Translations under genes and position numbers: made by a program
In this document: in pieces, positions 5,677-12,629 of the stretch
Position numbering within the stretch: position 1 is the first letter of the stretch
Layout of the letters: each line of letters begins with the position of its first letter
Assembly: GCA_035291605.1 (NCBI GenBank)
Contig: DATDRS010000408.1
Coordinates: 1 to 13,253, forward strand
Direction of reading: 5' to 3'
Length of the DNA stretch: 13,253 nucleotides
DNA from: DATDRS01 sp035291605
GTDB taxonomy: Bacteria; Chloroflexota; Anaerolineae; Anaerolineales; UBA6663
The notes under the pieces: model-generated
What the model saw: only the letters and a program-made list of their open reading frames with translations
Told to the model about the DNA's origin: nothing
Databases searched by the model: none

Positions 5677-7842
5677 ATGTCGTCTATGATCCGAACTCTC
5701 ATCCGGCCAGCCGGTTTGGCTCTAGCGTTCCTGGGGGCTTTCTGGGCGTGGGGCGACGCTGCCGGCGCAAACGCGCCTTGCGACCCGGCCACGGCCTGCT
5801 TTGATGTCGTCCTCTCTCCCGCGGCGTTGATAGGCGATATCTATGCAGATGGCAATATGATAGCGGGGGGTGTGAACAACGCGAGGCTGACGCTTACCCC
5901 CGGCGCTCCCCATCTGATCGAGGTGCACAATATTCAAGACCCCAATACTCCGGGATTCAACGACGTGTTTGTGTACGCCGACCCGAGGGCCGTTACCCTG
6001 TCGGCGACGGCTGGCCGGGTGCGCACGGCCACCTTCTATCCGGCGAAGGTTTATGTCAAGGGTCTTCTCGAAGTCACATGCGACCCACGCGGCCGCAGGC
6101 CGACGGATGTCGTCGCCTGCCGCCCGACGATTGACGGCGTGACTCAGCCGGATATCGCCGCCAGGGCCAGGGCGACTTACAACCTCACCCCTGGCGCGCA
6201 TGCACTGCATGCCGACCTGGTCGGCGACCAGGCCAACAACTGGGCGTCCACGATACGCGATGACGTCATTACCATCAAAGCCGGCCTGAGCTACGTCCAA
6301 ACTGCCCGGCTGAGGGCAAGCTTTGTGCTCAAGGGCCTGCTTAAGGTCTCCATCCTGCCCAAGGGCCTGCTGGCCGATATCTATGTGGATGGCGGGTTGG
6401 TTGCTTCACAGAGCGCGGCCGTAGAAGTCTTTGTCGCCCCCGCAGAGAGGCGCACGGTCGAGGCGCGAGCCGTCACCGACCCCGCCGCCAACGGCCTGTA
6501 TACCTACGCCGACGTTTCCCGGTCGGCGACCGTCGGCGCAGGGGGAACGCGCTTCGTCAACTTGTCGCCCAAAAAGACCTGGTTAGCTGGCTATCTGGCG
6601 GTGACGTGCCAGATCAACGGCAAAACCGCGACGGATGACGTGCAGTGCGCGGTCAGTTCGGACGGCGAGCCAGTCGGCGTCCTGGCGGCCGGTCAGCGGG
6701 CGACGTTCAACTTGCCGGTTGGGGCCCATGCCCTTTCGATTGCCACGACCGGGGCAAGCGCGGACAAGTGGAACAGTCCCGTCAGCACGACGATCAACAC
6801 CCTCGGCGGCCGAACCACCTATTACACGGCTCGTTTCAGCCTGCGCCCCGCGCCCACGGCCGCGCCTCTCCCTATCCCCGCTCCCGGCGGCGCGCCTGGC
6901 ATTAACCATATGGGCACGGAGAAAGTGGTGCTCGCCGATTACTTCATGTTCTGGGATCAGGCGACTTTCGACGGCAGCCTGACCTGGGACGTGCCGGCCC
7001 CCGGCGCGTATAACTCGGATGATCCAGGCGTGATCCAGCGGCACGTTGCGCAGGCGCAGCAGGCCTGCCTGGATGGATTTGCGGTGCATTGGTTTGGGCC
7101 GCAGGAGGGCCGAACGACCGGCAACTTCGATCAACTGCTGGCCGCCTCGGCGGGCACTAACCTGCGCCACGCCATCGTCATCATCACCAACAGCCTGCCT
7201 GGCGTCTCAGAGCAGGCCATCATTGACGCGGTCAATCATGTGCTCGCCAACTGGGGCCAGCACCCGAACTATCTGCGCCTGGGCGGGAGGCCGGTGATTC
7301 TCTTCACCGACATGCCGCGCCCGTGGGGCAGCGAGGCCGCCGCCCTCGGAGGCTGGACGCGCATCCGCCAAGCCGCCGACCCCAATCACAACGCGATCTG
7401 GATGGCGGAGGGGTTGGTCACGACTTATAACCCGCTGTTTGACGGGCTGTATGTGTACCGGATTGATCACCGTGACTATCCTCAATCCTGGCTCAAGCAG
7501 CCGCGCTGGGCGAATGCGCTGCGGGCCGTCGAGCGGCGCGGCAATCTGCCGCTGGGCGGCCTGTACTTCGCCGACACGATTGCCCCCGGCTTCGACGATA
7601 CCCGCTCGGCGAATGCCGCCAGCGACCTCCGGGCCCCGGCCCCGCCCTTTGCCCGCGACCGCCGCAATGGCGGCTACTACGCCGACACGTACTCCGTCAT
7701 CCCCCAGACCAACGGCGATTTTCTTCTGGTCAAATCGTTCAACGAGTGGATCGAGGGCACCGAGATTGAGCCGGGCGCGAGTTACGGCGACCTGTATCTC
7801 AACCTGACCTGCGAGTACGCGAACGGTTACCGGAGCCGGTAA
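5677..7842 (+). CDS. Secreted GH99-like glycoside hydrolase with four PEGA-like repeats
   Basis: Protein of 721 residues. A signal peptide is visible (positive RTLIRPAG, hydrophobic LALAFLGAFWAWG, cleavage near AGA-NA, about residue 31). Residues 38-388 hold four beta-rich repeats: type A at about 38-128 and 221-306 (DIYADG and DIYVDG, then a YTYAD or FVYAD strand), type B at about 130-220 and 307-388 (L-VTC, DDVQC or DVVAC, FNLPVGAHAL or YNLTPGAHAL). They resemble PEGA domains. After a Pro/Ala linker (389-407) comes a GH99-like catalytic domain (409-721) that begins VVLADYFMFWD and ends with SFNEWIEGTEIEP. E690 and E693 match the paired glutamates of GH99 in spacing. Such enzymes cut alpha-mannosides or related polysaccharides; the substrate here is unknown. 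ATG 5677 has a good ribosome site. Confidence 0.82.
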   Translation: MSSMIRTLIRPAGLALAFLGAFWAWGDAAGANAPCDPATACFDVVLSPAALIGDIYADGNMIAGGVNNARLTLTPGAPHLIEVHNIQDPNTPGFNDVFVYADPRAVTLSATAGRVRTATFYPAKVYVKGLLEVTCDPRGRRPTDVVACRPTIDGVTQPDIAARARATYNLTPGAHALHADLVGDQANNWASTIRDDVITIKAGLSYVQTARLRASFVLKGLLKVSILPKGLLADIYVDGGLVASQSAAVEVFVAPAERRTVEARAVTDPAANGLYTYADVSRSATVGAGGTRFVNLSPKKTWLAGYLAVTCQINGKTATDDVQCAVSSDGEPVGVLAAGQRATFNLPVGAHALSIATTGASADKWNSPVSTTINTLGGRTTYYTARFSLRPAPTAAPLPIPAPGGAPGINHMGTEKVVLADYFMFWDQATFDGSLTWDVPAPGAYNSDDPGVIQRHVAQAQQACLDGFAVHWFGPQEGRTTGNFDQLLAASAGTNLRHAIVIITNSLPGVSEQAIIDAVNHVLANWGQHPNYLRLGGRPVILFTDMPRPWGSEAAALGGWTRIRQAADPNHNAIWMAEGLVTTYNPLFDGLYVYRIDHRDYPQSWLKQPRWANALRAVERRGNLPLGGLYFADTIAPGFDDTRSANAASDLRAPAPPFARDRRNGGYYADTYSVIPQTNGDFLLVKSFNEWIEGTEIEPGASYGDLYLNLTCEYANGYRSR

Positions 7843-7874
7843 AACGTTAGCTCCCTGGGCCTTACTCCAAAAGG

Positions 7875-7982
7875 TGTCAGCCACCCCTTCGACTGCGCGG
7901 CGGGCACGCTTCGCGTGAGCGGAGCAAAGCGCAGTCGAAGGACGCCCGCCGCTCCGCTCAGGGTGCGGCTGATTATCTGACA
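7875..7982. repeat. Palindromic intergenic repeat between convergent genes
   Basis: Nested inverted repeats: outer TGTCAG (7875-7880) with CTGACA (7977-7982), a perfect 13-base pair CCTTCGACTGCGC (7886-7898) with GCGCAGTCGAAGG (7929-7941), and an inner hairpin CACGC-ttc-GCGTG (7905-7917). A competing pair GCGGCGGGC (7897-7905) with GCCCGCCGC (7944-7952) cannot form at the same time as the 13-base pair. CCTTCGACT and GCTCCGCTCAGGG belong to a dispersed repeat seen in many environmental genomes; a related piece lies at 10734-10754. It fills the gap between the ends of two convergent genes and could also serve as a two-way transcription barrier, although no U-tract is seen. Confidence 0.75.
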
Positions 7983-8019
7983 GCGTGCACCCCCGGAACA
8001 CTCGGTGTTTGTTTCTGCC

Positions 8020-9096
8020 TCAGGGAACGGGGATAATGATCTTCAGCCCGTAGAAAAGTGCGTCACTCCTTGTGCCATTGGCGGCTTTGATCTCCGCGAC
8101 GGTCACGCCAAACCTCTGCGCGAGACTCGTCAGCGTGTCGCCGCGCTGGACGATGTACTCCATTGGACGCCGGGTAGGATCGGGGACGATGAGTTGCTGC
8201 CCGGTGAAGAGGGTATCCGTGGTGAGGCGGTTGGCGCTGCGGAGCGCGGCCAGGGTGACGCCATATCGGGCGGCGATCACGGACAGGCTCTCCCCTCGTC
8301 TGACCACGTAAACCACCGCGTTGCCGGTGACGACCAGTGGAGTGGGCGTGGCCGTGCCGGGCGCGGGCGTGGGAATGAGCAAAATCTGGCCGGGGTAGAT
8401 TACATCGGAGGTGAGGTTGTTGGCGGCCCTCAGGGCCGACAGCCTCACTTGGAAGCGCCGCGCCAGAGCCAATAATTGATCGCCCGGCTGGACGACATAG
8501 GTTTGCCCTGGCGGGAAGGGCGTCTTGGTCGGCGCGGGCGGCGGAACGATGAGCACCTGACCCCGGTAGATTACGTCCGAGAAGATGCTGTTGGCCGCCC
8601 GGATAGCGGCGACCGTCACGCCGAAGCGCCGCGCCAGGACCAGCAGTTGATCGCCGGCCTGAACGGTATAGGTGAAGTACCCGGCCGGCAGAGGCGTCTT
8701 GGTCGCCGTCGGGGTGATTGGCGTGGGTGTGGGAATCCGCAGCACCTGCCCGGCATAAATCGTATCGGAAGGCAGGTTGTTCGCGGCCCGGATGGCCGGG
8801 ATGCTGACGTTGAAGCGCCGGGCGAGGGTGAGAAGCGTATCGCCATATTGCACGACGTAGTTGCCTGGCCCCGGCGTGAGCGTGGGGGTGGGCGAGGGGC
8901 CAGGTGTAAAGGTGGGCAGGCGAACAAAGGTCGCCGTCGGCGTGCGCGTGTGGGTTGCGGTCGGCGTGGCCGTCGGGGTGGGGGTGGCAGTCTGGGCCGT
9001 TACGGTTCGGGCCGTTCCCGCCATGACAATCCCTGCGAGCGCGGTCAACAGGATGAATAGCCAGCGGCGAGACAAAGAGAAGTGAATAGCGGGCAT
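8020..9096 (-). CDS. Secreted protein with five LysM domains and Thr/Pro-rich linkers
   Basis: Protein of 358 residues. A signal peptide (SRRWLFILLTALAGIVMAGTA, cleavage after TAQ near residue 35) is followed by a TPTPTATPTATHTRT-type linker. Five LysM repeats of about 45 residues follow, each with YxVQxGDxLxxLARRFxVxxxxIRAAN and GQxLxIP: YVVQYGDTLL, YTVQAGDQLL, YVVQPGDQLL, YVVRRGESLS and YIVQRGDTLT. Proline-rich linkers separate them. LysM domains bind N-acetylglucosamine-containing glycans such as peptidoglycan. There is no catalytic domain, so the protein probably sits in or at the cell wall as a binding or scaffold protein. ATG 9096 is preferred to ATG 9099: GGGAGG (9107-9102) is 5 bases from the first and only 2 from the second. 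A hairpin lies just upstream. It is transcribed alone. Confidence 0.88.
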   Translation of the reverse strand: MPAIHFSLSRRWLFILLTALAGIVMAGTARTVTAQTATPTPTATPTATHTRTPTATFVRLPTFTPGPSPTPTLTPGPGNYVVQYGDTLLTLARRFNVSIPAIRAANNLPSDTIYAGQVLRIPTPTPITPTATKTPLPAGYFTYTVQAGDQLLVLARRFGVTVAAIRAANSIFSDVIYRGQVLIVPPPAPTKTPFPPGQTYVVQPGDQLLALARRFQVRLSALRAANNLTSDVIYPGQILLIPTPAPGTATPTPLVVTGNAVVYVVRRGESLSVIAARYGVTLAALRSANRLTTDTLFTGQQLIVPDPTRRPMEYIVQRGDTLTSLAQRFGVTVAEIKAANGTRSDALFYGLKIIIPVP

Positions 9097-9113
9097 CATG
9101 GCCTCCCAATTCC

Positions 9114-9138
9114 GGCGCGGCCTGTTATGCGCCGCGCC
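9114..9138 (-). promoter_or_regulatory. Stem-loop in the leader of the LysM gene
   Basis: Perfect 8-base arms GGCGCGGC (9114-9121) and GCCGCGCC (9131-9138) with a 9-base loop lie only 6 bases upstream of the GGGAGG ribosome site of the LysM gene. It could shape mRNA stability or ribosome access. A weak promoter (TTGCGT, 17 bases, CATAGT on the minus strand) would place the hairpin in the transcript leader. Confidence 0.45.
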
Positions 9139-9220
9139 TTCCAGCCCTTACACTATGCCGCGAATTGGCTGCGCACGCAACTCGGATTCGTCTGGTGATT
9201 ACCGTCGGCAAATGCTCCAT

Positions 9221-9257
9221 GCCCGCGTCCTCGCGGGCCGTCCGCGGGGACGCGGGC
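9221..9257. repeat. Strong 16-bp hairpin
   Basis: GCCCGCGTCC (9221-9230) pairs with GGACGCGGGC (9248-9257), T9231 with G9247 by wobble, and CGCGG (9232-9236) with CCGCG (9242-9246), leaving the 5-base loop GCCGT. There is no U-tract on either strand, so it is not a normal intrinsic terminator. It may be a REP-like palindrome or a barrier between the LysM gene and the promoter at 9306. Confidence 0.65.
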
Positions 9258-9305
9258 GGGGAGCAGTAGAGTTTCGGACGCGACCCGGATTTGTCAGCAG
9301 ATAGT

Positions 9306-9333
9306 TTGCCCCTCATCCATTTAGGACTATAAT
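9306..9333 (+). promoter_or_regulatory. Orphan sigma-70-like promoter
   Basis: TTGCCC (9306-9311) and a perfect TATAAT (9328-9333) are 16 bases apart. The predicted start near 9340 is about 290 bases before the next gene (ATG 9633). It may express a small RNA from 9340 to about 9530 or supply transcription to the cassette-like genes further right. Confidence 0.55.
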
Positions 9334-9632
9334 CCATCTGACGAGACCACAAGCAAAATATCTCCGGGCATCAGCCTATGCAGTCGAGGCGCGTGGCAGG
9401 GGCTTTGCAGAAAACTCCGGGCCGTTCGCACCTATCGCGGGCGGCTCGGGTTGTTTATGTGGGAGTGTAGGCGGAACAGTGCCGGGGAGACGCCGCGCCA
9501 GGCAAAGCGGCGGCTGATACCTGGCATGGCTGCCGAACGCGAATCATAATTATTGTGGTTTCACGTTTGATGTAGAATCAAGAGTTGGGCGGCAGTCGCG
9601 CACCGAGGTCAGATTCTTGAAGTGAAACAAAT

Positions 9633-10568
9633 ATGAATCTCGAAGAATTCTACGAGTCGCTTTCTATACAAGTCATCGAGGATTTTCTTCGTGATGGCAA
9701 AGAGGAAGACCTCCATCTCGAATTCAAGACTGTATCAGACAACCCTTTCAACAAGGAAGACAGGAAAAACTTTGCCAAAGCTCTTTCGGGATTTGGCAAC
9801 TCTGCGGGCGGAGTGGTCATTTGGGGGATAGATGCGAGAAGGAACGCTGAAGGAATTGATTCCGCGAGTGAAAAGCGTCCAATAAGACCTCTAGCCAAGT
9901 TTATCTCCGACCTAAACTCATCCACAGGTGAATTTGTAGACCCGATTGTTGATGGAGTAAGACACAAATCAATTCCGCTTACAGCCGATGCTGGTTTTGC
10001 GGCCTCCTTAATTCCAGAAAGTCAATCTGCCCCTCATATGGCCAAGGCGGGCGAAGATAGATATTACAAGCGGAGCGGAGATAGCTTCTATAGATTGGAA
10101 CACTTTGACCTTGAGGAGATGTTTGGAAGGCGACCACGTCCCGTACTGGAGTTTATGGCAAAACCTGCCAGAGAAGGCGGGCTAAGGCTTACAGTTATCT
10201 TGGGCCTGACAAATCATGGAAAGGGCATCGCTAAGTTCCCGTATTTGTCCGTCGAGGTTGAACCACCTTACCGTCTTTCAAAATACGGGCTTGACGGCAA
10301 CCGACACACGGGACTCCCAAGGCTTGTCCAGCACTTTTATACTGGACAAAAGGAGAGTTTCGGTGGTAGCAGTGAAATAGTGGTCTATCCAGAAAGTGAG
10401 CTTGATGTGACGGCAATCCGAATAGGTAACATTCAAACAGAATTCAACAAAGACGCACCGATACCTGACTTGAAAATACAGTTTTCCATGTGTTGTGAAG
10501 GCATCCGAATGCAAAGAGGAGAACATATCCTTCCCGGCGACATCATAAAAGCCGCCATTTTCCCGTGA
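9633..10568 (+). CDS. AlbA_2 / Schlafen-like putative DNA-binding protein
   Basis: Protein of 311 residues. Residues about 10-155 match the AlbA_2 (Schlafen AlbA) pattern: EEDLHLEFKTVSD, DRKNFAKALSGFGNSAGGVVIWGID, and later YYKRSGDSFYRLEHFDLEEMF, which is the usual closing part. AlbA_2 domains bind nucleic acids and occur in transcription regulators and defence proteins. The C-terminal half (about 160-311) is beta-rich (LRLTVILGLTNHGKGIAKFPYLSVEVE) and I do not recognise it; it may be a sensor or binding domain. ATG 9633 has only a weak ribosome site. The gene is AT-richer than the left part of the window. It is framed by GTTGGGCGGC (9584-9593) and GCCGCCCAAC (10591-10600), a perfect 10-base inverted pair like integron R boxes, suggesting a mobile cassette. 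Function not known. Confidence 0.75.
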   Translation: MNLEEFYESLSIQVIEDFLRDGKEEDLHLEFKTVSDNPFNKEDRKNFAKALSGFGNSAGGVVIWGIDARRNAEGIDSASEKRPIRPLAKFISDLNSSTGEFVDPIVDGVRHKSIPLTADAGFAASLIPESQSAPHMAKAGEDRYYKRSGDSFYRLEHFDLEEMFGRRPRPVLEFMAKPAREGGLRLTVILGLTNHGKGIAKFPYLSVEVEPPYRLSKYGLDGNRHTGLPRLVQHFYTGQKESFGGSSEIVVYPESELDVTAIRIGNIQTEFNKDAPIPDLKIQFSMCCEGIRMQRGEHILPGDIIKAAIFP

Positions 10569-10733
10569 GCATAAATCGTGATAATTTCTTGCCGCCCAAC
10601 CCGCGCCCTAAGAAACCCTCTCAGTTGTGGCCCACGTTCTAGCCCATTCCCATTGAAGGTCGTAGCGTCCTAATCGGGGTCGGCTGAATCACCACCAGTG
10701 CTGGAATCACGCGGGAACGGGAACCAGACCTGC

Positions 10734-10754
10734 CCTGAGCGAAGCCGAAGGGTT
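10734..10754. repeat. Dispersed intergenic repeat copy (PERSRR type)
   Basis: CCCTGAGCGAAGCCGAAGGG is the core of a dispersed repeat whose translated form (PERSRR) is often seen in false ORFs of environmental bacteria. The palindrome at 7875-7982 carries the same words in opposite orientation (CCCCTTCGACT, GCTCAGGG). Confidence 0.6.
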
Positions 10755-10890
10755 GCAGCCCGGGCTCAACGTGCGGCACCCGTCCGTGTTACGGTCTTAG
10801 CTCTGGAACGTGGCCAGGCTATGATACGGTGGTCGGGCTGGAGGCGCTTCGGTTTCTTTGGTGAAGGAATGCCAAGCATGGCAGGGTAGA

Positions 10891-10946
10891 TTGCAGCCGA
10901 CTCGCTCCGCTGGCGCTCCGCGAGCGGCTGAACCGCAACGTTGGGC
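10891..10946 (+). other. attC-like recombination site 1 (right half intact)
   Basis: TT[G]CAGCCG (10891-10899) pairs with CGGCTGAA (10925-10932), leaving G10893 extrahelical. The stem continues with CTCGC (10901-10905) and GCGAG (10920-10924) after bulged A10900. The spacer CGCAAC and R' box GTTGGGC (10940-10946) follow. Bases 10924-10952 match 11937-11965 at 27 of 29 positions. The R'' box expected near 10880 is not recognisable, so the site may be decayed or formed by a rearrangement. Confidence 0.6.
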
Positions 10947-10989
10947 CGCTCATCACAATCATAGTAGCTCTTAGTTCGTGGAGGATGCT

Positions 10990-11291
10990 GTGCCTGTCTT
11001 GCTCGTTATCATCTTCGCATTCTCCCTGTGGGTTCTCCCATTCATTCTGGCACGGCGGGGTGGTCAAGTTGGGCCATTGGTTATACTGTTGCAGCTATCA
11101 CAACCTTCATAGCCACGATTCTTGGGGGTAATGCGTCAGAAGGAACAATCAGGATACCATCACTACCCATACTCTTGCTGAGAGTTGCTAGTGGAACGTT
11201 AATCTCAGGAACAATACTGTGGGGAATTATTGCACTCGTGCGAAAAATATATGCTCGCCTGACAATGAAGAAATCATCGTCCGGACACTAG
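10990..11291 (+). pseudogene. Frameshifted small membrane protein
   Basis: GTG 10990 follows GTGGAGG (10978-10984) at 5 bases from GGAGG and opens a hydrophobic frame, VPVLLVIIFAFSLWVLPFIL, that stops at 11112. The frame one base back (open from 11028 to 11291) continues with two more membrane segments, WAIGYTVAAITTFIATIL and LRVASGTLISGTILWGIIAL, and ends basic (RKIYARLTMKK). Joined near the G-rich stretch 11055-11065 the two give a three-span protein of about 100 residues. The simplest reading is one gene with one base lost; two overlapping genes or programmed frameshifting are alternatives. It lies between the two attC-like sites and before the 191-residue gene. Function unknown. Confidence 0.55.
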
Positions 11292-11314
11292 CTGTAACGT
11301 GGGGAAGGGACGCG

Positions 11315-11890
11315 ATGATTCTCAATGGCTTATTGGCGAACATTGATACGATCCTTTCCCGTATCACTGAGTCCCATCTGAGTCGCTACGATTATCTTCA
11401 GCGCTCACTGCTGATCACAAACGTCGCGTCAGATGGCACCTATCAATCTAGATTCAACGGCTATTACCGAATGCGCCAACGAAGCAGAGATTGGTATGAT
11501 TTTTACTTCTCGATTCTCGAACGCGAGAAACGCAATAGCGAAATCTCGTTTCGCGAAGTTTTAGAAGAAGTCTATCGAGCAAAACGCCGTGTCGAGCCCT
11601 CTTTCAGTTCCAAACTGGTCGCCACAATCCGACCAGAGTTGCCAGTATATGACAGATATGTTCAGGGGAATCTATCTCTGGCAATCCCTAGGCAGAATGA
11701 GCCTGCTGAGACTCGTATGAGAAAGTTCGCCGACATCTATTCGCGCCTCGAAGTGCACATGACGAGACTTGTACAAACCGATGCTTTTCGAGAGCTAAAG
11801 AGGCGTTTCGATGAAAAGTTCTCAGCTTATTCACACTTTACGAACGTCAAGAAGCTGGATTTGCTTCTCTGGCAGTATCGCCAAGAGTAG
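11315..11890 (+). CDS. Unknown protein of 191 residues, cassette cargo
   Basis: I do not recognise this protein with certainty. It is soluble, mostly helical and basic, without signal peptide or membrane span. Visible stretches are SRYDYLQRSLLITNVASDG, YYRMRQRSRDWYDFYFSILEREK, SFSSKLVATIRPELPVYDRYV, and a C-terminal helical part ending LLLWQYRQE. The phrase SSKLVATI-P-LPVYDRYV recalls uncharacterised proteins with a helical DNA-glycosylase-like layout, but this is only an impression. ATG 11315 is chosen because AAGGGA lies 4 bases upstream; the frame extends up to GTG 11219 but without a ribosome site. The stop TAG directly touches the attC site at 11893, the classical layout of integron cassettes. 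AT-rich compared with the left part of the window. Confidence 0.7.
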   Translation: MILNGLLANIDTILSRITESHLSRYDYLQRSLLITNVASDGTYQSRFNGYYRMRQRSRDWYDFYFSILEREKRNSEISFREVLEEVYRAKRRVEPSFSSKLVATIRPELPVYDRYVQGNLSLAIPRQNEPAETRMRKFADIYSRLEVHMTRLVQTDAFRELKRRFDEKFSAYSHFTNVKKLDLLLWQYRQE

Positions 11891-11892
11891 CG

Positions 11893-11959
11893 GTCCAACC
11901 CGTCGTTCCAGCGGACACGCTTCGCTCGCTCCGCGCGCGGCTGAACCGCAACGTTTGAC
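11893..11959 (+). other. attC: Integron-type attC recombination site
   Basis: All parts of an attC are present in 67 bases: R'' GTCCAAC (11893-11899), spacer CCGTC, L'' GTTC[C]AGC (11905-11912), a GC-rich variable part, L' GCTGAAC (11940-11946), spacer CGCAAC and R' GTTTGAC (11953-11959). L'' and L' pair over 7 bases leaving a single extrahelical C, the feature that directs strand choice by integron integrase. R'' and R' pair at 6 of 7 positions and extend outwards (GCGG...CCGC). The spacers next to R do not pair, as expected for the unpaired central spacers. R' has T where consensus GTTRRRY has a purine. The site directly follows a stop codon. Confidence 0.78.
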
Positions 11960-12025
11960 CGCTCAGTCTGGTCAACACGCTTTCTCGTTTCGGCCAGGTC
12001 GCGAGTGTGGAGTAACCCGATAACT

Positions 12026-12601
12026 ATGAACCACGGCGAATGGACAGCGCGCATTGCCCGAATACTTGCCGGGCACCTTCAGCAGCGTAACTACGAAGTG
12101 CTGTTTGACCATGGACGCCCCGATTCCGATCCGGCGGACAAGGTGGGCAAAATTGCGTCATGGGTCGGGCCCTCCTATAGTTACGAAGCCATCCTGGGGC
12201 ATCTGGACATCGCCATCGTCGTACCCACCACGAACCGCGTGGCGGCGCTCATTGAAATTGAAGAAAGCACCGACAATCCAAAGACCCTGATGGGCGACCT
12301 TTTCGCCACCTTGCTGGGTGAACGAGTGACTTTTCAGGGTCAGCGTCAGCTCCACGTTGGCGCATGGACGACGTTATTGGTGCTGGCTCAAATTGCTCAC
12401 CCAAACCATCAAGCGCGGCTTGAGTATCTACAGACCACGGCGACTCAATTGAAGACGCATACGGATGCCGCTAATTCACGGATTGGCAAGGTCATACTGG
12501 ATGGTTTCGCCAACGAAGCGGAATTGGAGACAAAGATCAAGCAATACGTGGACTCTGCAATTGAGCGATCAGTGAAGCACGGCAGTACGTTCATGCCATA
12601 G
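12026..12601 (+). CDS. Possible PD-(D/E)XK-like protein, cassette cargo
   Basis: Soluble protein of 191 residues. N-terminal helix MNHGEWTARIARILAGHLQQ is followed by a strand, then YEAILGHLDIAIVVPTTNRVAALIEIEES and a long helix beginning NPKTLMGDLFATLLGE. The order helix, Asp in a strand (D in LDIAIV), then IEIEES in the next strand resembles the core of PD-(D/E)XK nuclease-fold proteins, but the third catalytic residue is Glu rather than Lys (ExE), so activity is doubtful. Fold assignment is an inference. ATG 12026 is preferred over GTG 12005 because the conserved-looking part starts there, but the ribosome site is poor. It starts shortly after the attC at 11893-11959, and its TAG is followed at once by R''-like GCGGGCCAAC (12602-12611). 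Confidence 0.65.
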   Translation: MNHGEWTARIARILAGHLQQRNYEVLFDHGRPDSDPADKVGKIASWVGPSYSYEAILGHLDIAIVVPTTNRVAALIEIEESTDNPKTLMGDLFATLLGERVTFQGQRQLHVGAWTTLLVLAQIAHPNHQARLEYLQTTATQLKTHTDAANSRIGKVILDGFANEAELETKIKQYVDSAIERSVKHGSTFMP

Positions 12602-12602
12602 G

Positions 12603-12629
12603 CGGGCCAACACTTCGCTGCCGCGGACG
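12603..12629 (+). other. Left half of a further attC-like site
   Basis: GCGGGCCAAC just after the stop codon corresponds to GCGGTCCAAC at the start of the intact attC, at the same place relative to the gene end. It continues with a 5-base spacer ACTTC, then GCT and a hairpin GCCGC-ggac-GCGGC (about 12619-12632). No matching R' box GTTGGCC is found before the group II intron remnant, so the right half seems lost. Confidence 0.4.

Larger units (their letters stand above)
9108..9632. other. 525-base region without a protein gene: hairpins, an orphan promoter and a possible recombination half-site
   Basis: I see no convincing coding gene here. It holds the LysM leader hairpin (9114-9138), a very stable hairpin (9221-9257), a good promoter reading rightwards (9306-9333), about 180 bases of GC-rich sequence with several short inverted pairs (for example CGCCGC 9491-9496 with GCGGCG 9507-9512, GCCAGG 9497-9502 with CCTGGC 9520-9525), and an R'-like box GTTGGGC (9584-9590). 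The composition falls to AT-rich from about 9540. This looks like the border between the ordinary chromosome and the cassette-like region. Confidence 0.6.
10569..10989. other. Spacer between cassette-like genes, with repeat fragments and degenerate recombination sites
   Basis: No supported gene in the first 420 bases after the AlbA_2 gene. It begins with R''-like GCCGCCCAAC (10591-10600). A decayed attC-like pair follows: TTC[T]AGCC (10637-10644) can pair with GGCTGAA (10682-10688) leaving one extra T, but its outer GTT box is missing. A dispersed repeat copy lies at 10734-10754. The right end is the attC-like hairpin at 10891-10946. The middle (about 10755-10889) shows nothing I can interpret. 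Confidence 0.5.

Noticed and set aside
7207..8001. 264-codon minus-strand frame opposite the GH99-like gene
   Set aside because: Antisense shadow that starts in the palindromic repeat (PERSGGRPS-like peptide); no family features.
8476..9060. 194-codon plus-strand frame opposite the LysM gene
   Set aside because: Shadow of repeated LysM and linker codons; Arg/Gly-rich low-complexity product.
9378..9470. 30-codon ORF behind the promoter at 9306
   Set aside because: No ribosome site, basic low-complexity product without features; the region is better viewed as non-coding.
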